The notes under the pieces: model-generated | Databases searched by the model: none | Told to the model about the DNA's origin: nothing | What the model saw: only the letters and a program-made list of their open reading frames with translations | Origin: Aphis gossypii | Taxonomy: Eukaryota; Arthropoda; Insecta; Hemiptera; Aphididae | Reading direction: 5' to 3' | DNA length: 64,000 bases | Assembly: GCF_020184175.1 (NCBI RefSeq) | Contig: NC_065533.1 | Span: 52,924,351 to 52,988,350, forward strand | Part shown: in pieces, positions 52,690 to 64,000 of the stretch | How positions within the stretch are numbered: the stretch's first letter is position 1 | Layout of the letters: every line of letters starts with the position of its first letter | Translations under genes and position numbers: made by a program

Positions 52690-53887
52690 TAGTGTGTTCT
52701 ATATACATACGTTTTGATTGTCACGTTTGTGCGTGGGTCCCAGACAATATACGGTTATTCGGCGGAAATGCTGTGAACGGCGTCTTTTTCGTTTTTAAAG
52801 GCTATAAAAAAATCATGACGTCGTCCAATATTATAATCGCCGTGACTATATATTATAATAATAATACTCGGCTGGTGTGCGCGACCTGCAGTCGACGCAA
52901 TAACGATTAGAACCGATAGATTTTTTTTTTCAAAAAAAAAAAAAAAAACTACTCTAACGTAATATAACAAATCGTAATGATTTTACTATAATTTACGTTC
53001 GTCGTTTCGATCTATATGCCGAGTTCTCGGTATTCGCATCATAACGAATCTCGGAGACCTGAGTAGTTTTTAATTATACATCATATAGTATAAAATATAA
53101 TAATAATTAAATAGGTAATATAGCGGCGGTTCGCAGTACGCGAGTAAATAGATATATACGCGCTATATGCTAGCAACAGTTATTTATTATTATATTAATA
53201 CGTACGTTTTTTTTTTATTTTAATCTCCCGAACATCTATTATGTTAATTTTTCGCAATAACACACTCTTCGGAATGTCACCCTTCAATATTTTTTTATGT
53301 TTAAAAAACATCGCGCGGTTATTATATTATAATATAGCGTCGTCTAAAAAAAAAATACACGCACAACCGCGCAGATTTATACCGGGAACCGCTAACCACT
53401 ATTATAATATTACCTATATATATATAATACCTACTTTTGCCGATAAATCGAGACATCCGAACGCGGACAATCGCGTCGCGTAATATATGTATAAACGTAG
53501 TCGTAGGTACCTATGTACAAAAAGAAAATATACGTTTCAACAATAACGTTGTAATATACGTGGCACGGGCACGCAACGCGGTCGCGTCTTCGTTTTATTT
53601 TAAACATATTTTTTATAACGTATAAATATAATATATAATAATATTAAAACAGCCGTTTACGTTACTAGTCAGCGATTTTCTATTACGAAATTAGGTTAGA
53701 ACCGCGCGCAGTGGGTACCCATTAAACGTATTATAACTAACGACGACGACACGAAGACGACGCTAGAAACCGCGATTGATAATTTATCGGTGTAATAATA
53801 TCTAATACGTCCGGGAAACGCGTATAATATTATAGTCGTGTCGTGTGTGGGTCTATACGTTTGTTAGATCGGTTTATAAATAATTAT

Positions 53888-53929
<42 letters not shown>

Positions 53930-54740
53930 TGTACCACTTTCGGCTAAAACATATATATAGGTAATATAATAAACGTCTCGACGGTAATGAATAATTAAAA
54001 AAAAAAAGAGAGGACGACTCTGGACGACGACGACGATAATTATTATACTACCGTAATATTATATTATATTATGTTTGTGCAACAACATTTTTCGACTACG
54101 AATATTTAAGGGGTAAGAACACGCGGACGAGAGCACGAAAAATGTGTGTACCTACTACGCGCGGTTTTCAGCATATTATAATATAACGACGGGCCGGCGA
54201 CGTACCGTTAATTTTAATGAACTTAAATTTATTGGTCGTCACAAATCGTTTGGTTTCCGCAAAACCAGTCGTGAACGTAAGTATGTATACCTACGTATAT
54301 TTGAATCGGGTCTCCCATCGAGTTGCATACAGCGCATCGATCGTGAACACCGTATATACGAGCTGACCGTCTCTTCCGAGGAATTGGCTTGTTTCGCGGA
54401 TAGAACGTACCTATATAATATATAGTCATTATTAATATTACAAAACGCACACATTATTTCGGTTTTGCTTTACGGTCGGTCGTGGTACGTCTGGTCGTAA
54501 AAAAGTAGGTTAGGACGATGATAACGTTAATACACATATAAGCACTATAGCGCGAGTGGCGCATATTTATGATGCTGACGTTTTTGTCATCGATGTAATA
54601 TATTAACAATAATAATTTATCAATACTCGCTTATAATATACAGACGACATCGTAGTTTTACATTAATCATAAGAATATTTGACTCTTTGACACGCTTCTC
54701 GAACCGGTCTATTATAATGTTCGAATCCTATTCGTAAATA
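52690..54740. promoter_or_regulatory. CpG-rich island; candidate promoter/5' exon region
   Basis: The second-largest CpG-rich block. It contains several GACGAC runs (about 53,740-53,765 and 54,015-54,035), an (AT)n run and a consensus donor GTAAGTAT at 54,277 on the + strand. A 93-codon frame crosses that donor at 54,144-54,425, but has no family resemblance and is better explained as an exon end at 54,276 followed by intron. Many frames overlap in all phases, as expected for this composition. A promoter with a non-coding or short coding first exon is the simplest reading. Confidence 0.35.
53892..53922. repeat. (AT)n microsatellite
   Basis: An alternating AT run within the CpG-rich island. 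Confidence 0.9.
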
Positions 54741-56780
54741 TATATATGGAAAACCAAACTTTCAAACTCCACTCAAACGCACAATGTGTAGGCACAGGAA
54801 ATTTATTCATTTTTCGTTGTTTGTACTGTCAATTAATTTTCACGAGTCATAGTTCATAAAACTGGGACCGCCAATTCTATATAGGTCCGGTTATTCGAAA
54901 CAAACAGATACGAATATTTGATAATATTATCAAACTGCAGTGTACCGATAACCCACGCCATCATACATTATTATATGTTTTCTGAAAACTGTTAAAATAA
55001 AAAAAAGATCCATTTATCAATGAAATCGACAATCGAGGCGTTCAAATTTTACAGCAGCGAAATAGTTCGTACAAGTAATATAACGTACCCAACTATGTGT
55101 TATCTACTATAGCCTACTTAAAAATGATGTTGTGGGCACATATTATTATTAAGATAAATCGTTAAAACACACTTTTTTTTTCTTTTAAAATGTATTAAAT
55201 ACCATACGTCATTATGAATTAATTTCTGTGTAATTTACCATAATGAGCACAAACGAGGATAAAAAAAAAGTGAGAATTTGCTCATTTGTATAGTACGTCT
55301 CGAGTATATATGAAACAACGCATGTTAAAAAATGTTCATCGCTTATTTTTAAAAATATGTTTTCTTCGAATTAAGTATAAAAAGTATTAAATATAAATAA
55401 ATATTAATACTTGAAACTAAATTATTTTATTTGAAATCATTTCGAGGCGATCGTAATTCAAAACCGTTTGTGGATATTTATTTGTCGTGTCTAACATTAA
55501 ATTACCCTTATTAGTTAAACTTAAAGGCATTTGAAAATTTCTATTTTTTTACATACAAATATCGATAAAACAAATGTGTGCTTAGTCAAAATATCGTAAA
55601 TAGCGACAGTATTTTTATAAATGTTCACAATATATTATGCATTTAAATTTAAAATGTTGACTAAATTAGTAAAACCTCCAAATAATTTTATAGTTAGAAA
55701 TTTTTAAACAATTTTATTTTTACATCTAACATTTTAAAATTTATTACAAGATTCTTCGTGAGTTTTTCTCTATAATAAAAAAGTTACTTAAATATTATAT
55801 ACGTATAAAAGTTACATTTTTACTGCATTGGGTATTATTACCTGTATTTTTTCTCAAACGATTTTCGTTATTTTATTGAAATTCAAAATCGTATAAACGT
55901 AAAATGTATATAAACACTCGATATTTTCACCTAATGTTTATTGCGATCTTTTTCTAAGTATACAATTTCGAAAATATTATCCCATTTATAATAGTCATTA
56001 ATCCCTGCTTGCACTATGAACTCATTACATAATTAGCTGCACCAACGTTGAATTCATTGTCATGCGTCTACAAACAGTAAAAATATTTCGTTACATTATC
56101 GATTTTCTTTTTAAATATAAAAATTGAGCGTGTTTTTTTTTTGGAAACTTTAGTGTTTTTTATTTCATCTTATCATGATTTATAAAATTGTACTGCATGT
56201 GTGTGTGTGGAAATGTAAAATTCAAATCGACTATAATTATTATTCAGAGGAAAAATGTAACTTGAAGGAATATTTTCGATTAGTTTTGAGAGTAGGACAT
56301 CCGGCTTTACGCGCGTTAAGCTGGATTTCTCTATAGATTGCGGCATAATATCATTTGGTACAGTGTGTATCCACTACCTACATACCTATAGATGGCGGAA
56401 AAAACTGAAAACTGAAATTTATCAACAGGTAAAAATAATATCGATAAATTATATAAGTATACATTATATTACAATATAATATACATCGATGACATCGGTG
56501 AGCAAATATGATCTGTTTTATAAATAAATATATATATATATGTAGGTACATCAGAATGATATGCAAATTTCTCTATTTCATATTATAATATGTACCTACC
56601 TATTATACGCTTGTACACAACACGAATCGAGATTATGCCCGTGTGGTTGGTAAACATCATAGTGATGTTATTATTTTGCATAAATATTTGTCACTGTTTC
56701 AACTGAAACAAACTTCAGTGCTTCCGGAACCGGCGGCGGGAGTGTTTGTATCATTGTTGATGTATTATAAATTCTATTAG
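54741..56780. other. A+T-rich non-coding stretch
   Basis: No gene is supported. Short frames here are low-complexity. G and C rise slightly after about 56,640. Confidence 0.45.
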
Positions 56781-56900
56781 CACTGCAGTGCAGCGTCTAC
56801 CCCGACTGTTTCCAGTCAACGCCATCAATAAAATCGCCCACAAAGAACAGCAGCTGTTATCATTCTCGAATAACGATGAAAAGTTTCGAGAAAAATTACA
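56781..56900 (+). other. Possible internal exon
   Basis: Between an acceptor-like TTCTATTAG and a donor-like CA|GTAACT one frame is open, reading STAVQRLPRLFPVNAINKIA and then HKEQQLLSFSNNDEKF. Its amino-acid make-up is unlike the I/Y/N/K-rich chance frames around it. No family is recognised and neither splice site is strong. Confidence 0.22.
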
Positions 56901-57560
56901 GTAACTGAGTAACGTCAGCATAATTTACATAATAAAATTAATAACGAAATAAAACGTATAATTTTATTACCGTGTGTAGGTACCTACCTGATGGCAGAAC
57001 ATTATAATATTATATTGTGTGTAGTTATTTTTTATTTTTTTAAACAGTACAGTGTAATCCATACACACTGTATGATTAATCGTAATATTATATAAGTAAT
57101 AATATTTTTATTCCTGTAAGATTCGGTTAGCTGTTGCCTGCAGGGTTATGTACAACATAAACACGAGATATTGTACATCGAGACAGATGAAAAATATTAC
57201 ATTGAATATAATTGTTTGTTATTTTTTTCATGTTGAAACATATTTAGGTACACACGTCATGATTATTAAGTAGTATAGATAAAAACAAATATAGTATGCA
57301 ATAAATGCTTAGTGATTCATTTTTTAACTGTTAGGATATATAATTTTAATTGAAAATAAGTATATATATACGAACCCGAACCGGATGACTATTGTGTAAT
57401 AATATTTATAACACAATGCTCTTATTATTTGCATTATCTTTGAAGTAATTGCAAAATATAAAAAGTTAAAAATAACACTCAAAAATGTGGTTTCGTTCGA
57501 GGATGCAAGAAGACTGACAAACTTCATTGTGTTTATTGTATTCTAATATATAACATAGCC

Positions 57561-57571
57561 ATATAGGTAAT
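57561..57571. repeat. Left 11-bp target-site duplication of LINE insertion
   Basis: ATATAGGTAAT is repeated exactly at 57,948-57,958, either side of the LINE fragment. Confidence 0.85.
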
Positions 57572-57947
57572 TCTAAGGAAAATTTTTGGACCAGTAAAAG
57601 ACAGAGAAACGGGTGAGTGGAGAATAAGAAAAAATAATGAATTGGAAAGCCTATATAAAAAAGAAAACACAGTAAATACAATTAGAAGCCGAAGACTTCA
57701 GTGGGCTGATCATGCTAGACGAAGTCAGAACAACATAATAAGGATGGCTATGGACGAAATCCCAGTTGGTAAAAGACCACTAGGGAGACCTCGGTTAAGG
57801 TGGGAAGATATGGTAAGGAAGGACGTGTTGGCACTGAATGGAGGAACAGATTAGAAAGCACGAGGTTTGGATAGAGAAGGCTGGAGAACTGCAGAATGTG
57901 TCACGGGATGGTCTTAATGGCCGACAAACCCCAAGAAGAAGAAGAAT
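57572..57947 (+). mobile_element. 5'-truncated non-LTR retrotransposon (LINE) with coding relic
   Basis: A 376-bp insertion bounded by an exact 11-bp duplication and ending in an AAG/GAA repeat tail, the signature of target-primed reverse transcription. Its + frame encodes the C-terminal tail of a LINE reverse transcriptase: LRKIFGPVKDRETGEWRIRK, RSRRLQWADHARR, and GKRPLGRPRLRWEDMVRKDV, a block common in RTE-like and related arthropod elements. At 57,852 a TAG replaces a codon that is probably Trp (a single TGG-to-TAG change). The frame then continues KARGLDREGWRTAE to TAA at 57,915. The copy never carried the reverse-transcriptase core, so it was dead on arrival. Exact clade is not certain. 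Confidence 0.85.
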
Positions 57948-57958
57948 ATATAGGTAAT
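57948..57958. repeat. Right 11-bp target-site duplication of LINE insertion
   Basis: ATATAGGTAAT, identical to 57,561-57,571, directly follows the AAG/GAA tail. Confidence 0.85.
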
Positions 57959-58804
57959 GATTATACTGAGATTGCTCAGAAAAACGATAAAGCGACGTTC
58001 GCAGATGATTTTGCGATACAATTTATTTGTTTTAAACCCAAGAAACTATTAATATCGTTTATTGTGTATAATAATAGAAAACATAATACTATTATTATAA
58101 TCTGGTTTCATAAAATGTTAAAAAAAAACACAAAAAGTAAAATATTTTACTGTTTCAATTTTGAATCTACCCTTTAACTCAATACTCAGGACCCGTGCTT
58201 GGCATATTATGTATTTAATTACCTACATCACTCTGCAGATCAGTTTTTCAAGAATTCCATTCCATCGCGTCGACAATGTCTGGTGGGCCGTGTCAATACC
58301 AAACGTATAGCTTACCACATATTATTACTAACTATAGCTATTGTACATAGGTATAATGACAGTGAACTTAAAAGCGTACAATGCATATACATAAGTGTAT
58401 AATACAGTGTAAATATATATAATATAGTGTAAAGGTATATACATAGATATGTACTATATTATACCACCTGTGTCAGAATTTATGCTATGTACATATTATG
58501 CATAATATATATATACTTCTGGTCGCTGCACTGCTGAATCACAATGCCGTCAACCGGGGATAGGGAAAATTTGCCACGACTTTGATGTATTAATAGACGC
58601 ATATATATCTATATCGGAATACTCTCATACCGACCATACCTTCAATTCTTTCAGATGGACTTAAATATACGTTTCACGATCATCGAAAGGAAAAATAAAA
58701 ATAAAAATAGTTATCTATACACCTGAACATATTTCAAAATACGAACGTATCTTGTTCAATATACACGTCACATTAAAATTTATCTATTTATTATAGATTA
58801 TATT
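57959..58804. other. A+T-rich non-coding stretch
   Basis: No gene is supported. Two frames of 67 to 93 codons are low-complexity and resemble nothing known. Confidence 0.45.
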
Positions 58805-58812
58805 GTTATATT

Positions 58813-59437
58813 GAGGGCTTGGATTTTGATGCACTTTCCATTTTTTTCTGAAACTTTCTGTACGATGCTCGTTTTGTTACAAATATTTTTTAGTTATTTT
58901 TAAACTAGAACAAGAAATTTTATTTTGCATTTTTTGACAATTTTTTATTTAAAGGTAATTTTTATCATTTTTTGTGGGGCATTTTAAGGGGTTTTAACTT
59001 TTAAGTCATTTTTGGTGTTTTTATATTTTAAATTAATGTTCAAAATTTTATTTTAGATTTATAATATAAAATATTTATATGCTAACAATAAATGAAAACC
59101 CAAATGACTTGTTTCTTATCTACAGTTCTTATGTATTACATTTATATTATAAAAATTATATATAATATTCTAAACCAGCGTAGCGAAAAACGTTTTACCA
59201 TACAATTTCTATTTGATAACCCGAAGCACGCTCTCATGGTTCAGTGTAACAATAAATAATATTATTTTTTTTTTATTAATATATTATGAAGTAAAATAAA
59301 ATATTTATGTACATGTAATGTAATTTTTTTTAATTTTAAAAACTTTTTAAATGCTTTTTTGAGGTTTTTAAAGTCATTTTTGCATTTTTTCAAGGGCATT
59401 TTTCGCGATTTTTAAGGACATTAAAATCACAGCCCTA
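58813..59437. mobile_element. Non-autonomous hAT-like element
   Basis: The ends read GAGGGCTTGGATTTT and, in reverse complement, TAGGGCTGTGATTTT. They are flanked by an exact 8-bp duplication GTTATATT (58,805-58,812 and 59,438-59,445). An 8-bp duplication with (C)AGGGCT-like ends fits hAT; the outermost base differs between the ends, so it has probably mutated. The 625-bp interior is T-rich, with repeats such as GCATTTT and no coding frame. It relied on a transposase from elsewhere. Confidence 0.72.
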
Positions 59438-59445
59438 GTTATATT

Positions 59446-62400
59446 ATATGCATTATACGTGTTAATTAATAGTAAGGCCAGTAAATCAAGTTCGTGTCGC
59501 ATTTCAAATTATTTTGTTGTCATTTTTTGTATTATAATGTGTCATGATGTATAATTATAATGTATCTTCAACAATACGAGTATAACACAAACAAAAAAAC
59601 TTTTTATTTTTTAAAAATTTTAAATAATCATTTATTAAAACTATCAACTTCATAACGTACGTGCAACTTTCGAACACATCATGACCTAGATTCACAAGAT
59701 ATTATAATATATGACAAAATACGCTCAATATGTTTATTAAATGTGATGTGTTGATTAAATATTTTATAATACGTTATTTCCGACGAAGATATAAAAAAAG
59801 GTAGGTTTGTTTTCAATCCCGCAAAAGTATAATTTTTCTAAGAAAAAAAGCTCACTATTACCAGAAAAAGTATAACATTATAGTGCATAAAAGTGCATAT
59901 ACAGTAATATAATTTACAGGGGTATAAGTATTTTACAAGAACATATTATTTGTATGATATTATGCATTTTTTCACTCGTTTGATATCATTTATATTATAA
60001 TATACATATAATAATACCTATACGCTATTACATTATATCTAAGTGTTTCGTACCGCTTATTCGAATCTATCGGTAATACATCTATAATAATAAATCGACA
60101 GATAAAAATATACTCGTAAGGTATGATTTTTTTTTTTTAGCATACTCAGTAATAATAATTAATCTTTATAGCGACTACCGATCAATAAGAAAATTAACAA
60201 TTCTAGTTTGCAATATTATTATTACTAATTGTTACCGCGTGACGTATACCGTGATTTAATTACATATTTTATGGTATTACATTTTATTACTGTAATATGC
60301 GCAATACCGTTGCGTGGGAGATAGGCAGAGCCAAACAACGACCCTATCGTCGGTCGTGACGAGGTTGGACGCGTAGATATTAGTGGCTCTTCATTAAATC
60401 GTCAAATCTCGAAGGCCACCAAAGACCGTTTTCCAGTTTAAACATGTTTTGTGCGATGTACATAATATAACTAGAACGTGCACGTCGGATAACAACGTTT
60501 TAACATCAACAACGTTATATTTATTATGGCCATGGATTAAAAATTGAATAATATTGAAAAAATTAGCCAACCGTATCTGTGTACAATATTATATCGTGTG
60601 AGTTTGACTAAGAGAGAGAGAGAGGCTCATTTTGAGAAGTGCCCATATACCTTTATGTTTTGTGTACGTTTTTGTGATGTTTCCATTATACCAAAGACCA
60701 CCTTGAACATTCTAAAAGGTTTTTATTTTTTTTTTTGCTTCTAACTCGTTAATAATAATGACTCTGACAGGTCTCATAAAACATTATATCAAAGTGGTAC
60801 ACTTCAATAATAACATGATACTCAGAGATCCTACAATTAGTTGTAATTTCACCGTGATCTCATAAGACATGTCTCACGATTTTCTTTTCCAGACGATTAG
60901 CGGTAGACTAACGAACAACAAAAATTAATACTGATCCACGAAAATTTACACGCGAATTGGCAACCTATAATATTTATTATGAAATAATTGTTAGGCATCG
61001 ATATCAACGTACAAGTAAACATACGACTATAAATACCTACCCTCGGACCTCCTCCGAGTTTCAAAAATAGATGTAAAGTATGGAACTGAGCAAATTTAAG
61101 TAAATAATTTAATAAGTGACCCGTGAATATTATCATAAATGAAAATATAAACTATCTTTATTTATTTTTTATCAATTGTATTATTTATTTTTTTTAACGG
61201 ATCGATATTTTCTTAAATTGTTCTCGATCACATGCATGGATAGATTATATGGATAGGTGCGATAATTTATTTTCTGTTAACGTCTACAATCGATAGCTCA
61301 CTAGGCGTAGTTATTAGTCTTACTAGTCAACACAAAAACAACACGTCATAGTTATCACACTACTTACGCTGTTTATGTTTAGAACGAATATAATATAACT
61401 AAAACAGTGATTAATAAAAAAAAAAAAAATGTTTGTTTCATTTATTTTATTTATAATATTACTAATTATTAAATTAATTATACAATTTGAACTTGGAAAG
61501 TAAACCTGTCGTAACTAAAATAACTAATTATTTTATTATTTTATTATTTTTTAAGTACCTATCCAATCTTCACTAAAGAAATTTATTACTCGCGAGCGCC
61601 TACCTTTATGGTTGTATAAAGCGTTATGTAGGTGTACGTCTTGTGTACATATTTAATCGCATTTAAATTTTATTATTGTGTTTCGTATTATATAGGTACG
61701 TTTAAACATTTTAAACTTCGAATGTATTACATTATTACTCTTACTAAATACTTTGTTTTTTTTTTCGTTTACAAAATAGGTACTTTTGTACTTTTGTACA
61801 ATTACAAACGCGTATTGAACAACTATATTATAAACTATAGTAATCTGTATTCAATGGAAACCCCACTGTTATGTACTTATTATTATTTATATAAACACAA
61901 TATACATATAGCTGTATAATATATAATTATGTATTTACGCATACATAATAAGTGCGAGTTAGAACCCTGGGTTCAGAGAAATATTCGAGTGTATTATGTG
62001 TGTCAAAAAGATCAAATTAATTAATATAATATACAACATGATATTATATATGATAATATTCTCGAAAGTGAAAGAATAATAATAATAAAAAAAAATGTAT
62101 TATATACATTACGTAGGTATTTTAATATTCGACTGAAAGAAAAATATAATAAATGTGTACCACGCATTGATCCTTTGAATACATCTTTTGAAGCATTATT
62201 ATGGTAAGAGGAAAAACAATTTTTGTCAACAACCGTTTGAGTTCGATGTTTTCAATAACAGTTGTTAATAACTGCAGTCGAATCTAAAAAAAAAAAAACG
62301 TAATAAAGTAAATACACAAATAATATATCGAACAATCATTATTTTATAATATTATCGTCATAAATACACTATATACATATTTTATAACAAACAAAAATAT

Positions 62401-64000
62401 TATGACATTACGACTCCAGAAAATAAAAATACTCTTTTTTACAATTTGTTTATAGTGCATACTTATACAGAACTCGCGTTTCGCATACAATACCTATTAC
62501 TAATAAAATACTTCAATGGCACGTGAAAAAGGCACGTGGGTTAGGTATTTCACCGTCAGACAAATACATAAATCGATTATTACAAATTACCAATTTGTCC
62601 GATTTATTTGTCGTATCAAATATAACTATACAATTCGTTCAGTGCTTAAATGATATTATCATTTTATCTCAGAAATAAATTTACAAAAACCCGTAGTTTT
62701 ATCTATGAGACCGTGTTGTGTACGCAATACCGAAGGATTCAACACGAAGAGTATATACAGAAAATTTGCAAAATATATTTTAAATATATTATAAAATAAA
62801 AACTATATAGTATACATATAATAATAATTTAAAATCAATCGTTTAAGAATGACGTTTGAAATGAAAAATTTCAATACTCAGTGTCTTAGAAATGCGTAGT
62901 ACTAATTTCAGAATTTAAATTGCAAAATTTGGCATTAAATAATTTCTCTGCACTTGGAGACTAAATCATTACACTTTATGTGCACTTTTTGTTCCTCGCC
63001 AAAGTGATTATAAGTTTAAAGGACTCAAAACTGGTGACACACGATCGTTTATGGTCTGAAAATCTTTGCAAATAGGTACCTACTATTTTGAAATTTGATG
63101 GCTTCACTTAAACCCCCCACGAACTTTCAGAGTTTTGAAGTTGCAGGTCCCCTCAGTAGTTTAGGTACCTTAAACTTAAACACTGTGCTATAAAGTACAA
63201 CAGCAACCGTTTATAAAGTGGTTTTGAGATTTTAAAGACCCAAATATGGACATCATATTTTCTATACTGCCTTATCAACTTAATAATTATAATAACTTTG
63301 AAAAATAAAAAATGATACCCAGTCTGTGCAGGTTGATGATGATTACAAATTCTCCATGGTATTTGATTATTATATTATTGTTTTTATTAAAATAAGGTTT
63401 TCCTGACATCTAGACTTAATGTCATTGAAATGTTTTTACGTTATTTAAATAACGATAATTATTTACAAAAATGTACCTATGTACAACGACTGTCGGAATT
63501 TAAAAAGAAACCGATACAAAGATATTGATTACAATTGATATAAACATATTATGATAACGAAAAATTAGATAAAATAAATATTATTTAACATAATCATAAA
63601 TGATATTTTTTTTTTTTTGTAAGAACATCCAGCAGACGTCCCCGTTTGAGTTAACAAAGAGTAGTCTTGTCGCTTGGATGATAATATTACGTGCACTGCT
63701 TGCACATTTTAGTTGATAAAAAAATTTGATTGATAGATTTGTTTGTGTGAGTTTTGATAGTATAGTGTTTCGCGATCTTTGTACTGTAGCGATACACATT
63801 AAAATATTTCATATTTTGCAATAAATAATAAACATATAAAAAAAAAAATTATGGATATTATGAAAAATTGAAAATAACAACGAAAAAAATGTAACACAAA
63901 AAGTAGATAGTTATAATAAATTTTGATCATAGAAAATGTATTTTTAATCGTCATATGAATTACGGTATCAAATACCTATTCATTTTTGTAAATCGTGTCA
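59446..64000. other. A+T-rich non-coding stretch
   Basis: No gene is supported on either strand. A small G+C-richer patch at about 60,290-60,470 has no frame of note. A 13-bp palindrome, GAACCCTGGGTTC, lies at about 61,963-61,975. Two GGTACCT palindromes occur at 63,073 and 63,162. Frames of 66 to 95 codons here are low-complexity. Confidence 0.5.

Noticed and set aside
54719..54729. GTTCGAATCC, like a tRNA B box
   Set aside because: No A box, acceptor-stem pairing or anticodon arm could be placed around it.
1..64000. CRISPR array, rRNA, operon-like gene clusters
   Set aside because: None seen; the window has eukaryotic gene structure and no spaced direct-repeat array.

Overview
The window looks like nuclear DNA of an insect, most probably an aphid. 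It is very A+T-rich, with short exons in long introns, simple repeats, and DNA-transposon and non-LTR fossils. The palindrome TAGGTACCTA recurs far more often than base composition allows. The aphid assignment is inference from this style; no marker gene proves it. Most of the window is intergenic or intronic, and nearly all long open frames are chance or low-complexity frames.

Host genes. The best-supported host gene is a split gene on the + strand at 12,930-15,088. Its five coding exons join in frame and encode about 167 residues with one double-stranded-RNA-binding-like domain. No single exon is long enough to stand out as an ORF. About 3 kb upstream, a CpG-richer block (9,900-10,205) carries a possible start exon for a divergent minus-strand gene, with a DRE-like TATCGATA and a CRE-like TGACGTC nearby. 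Weaker start-exon candidates, each an ATG exon with a splice donor, lie at 38,516, 44,536, 44,861 and 45,820.

Mobile DNA. At 6,689-8,085 there is a complete Merlin/IS1016-type transposon with 80-bp inverted ends, a perfect 8-bp target duplication and a DDE transposase frame broken only near its start. Three non-autonomous elements have recognisable ends: a pogo-like one at 11,383-11,693, a hAT-like one at 26,462-26,673 and a second hAT-like one at 58,813-59,437. A 5'-truncated LINE with an 11-bp target duplication sits at 57,572-57,947. Coding relics of a PIF/Harbinger transposase (34,349-34,655) and a P-element/THAP9-type transposase (48,050-48,555, minus) are also present. A T-rich dispersed family recurs at about 15.2, 28.2 and 35.9 kb.

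Regulatory-looking islands. CpG-richer, microsatellite-rich blocks stand out from the desert at about 18.4-20.3, 22.6-24.35, 27.25-27.9, 42.0-43.1 and 52.7-54.7 kb. They have GAGA runs, GAC/GTC runs and isolated consensus splice donors, but no recognisable protein. They may be promoters, 5' untranslated exons or enhancers of genes lying mainly outside the window. A 41-bp minisatellite occupies about 39,112-39,500. I found no tRNA, rRNA or CRISPR array, and no convincing new multi-gene system.
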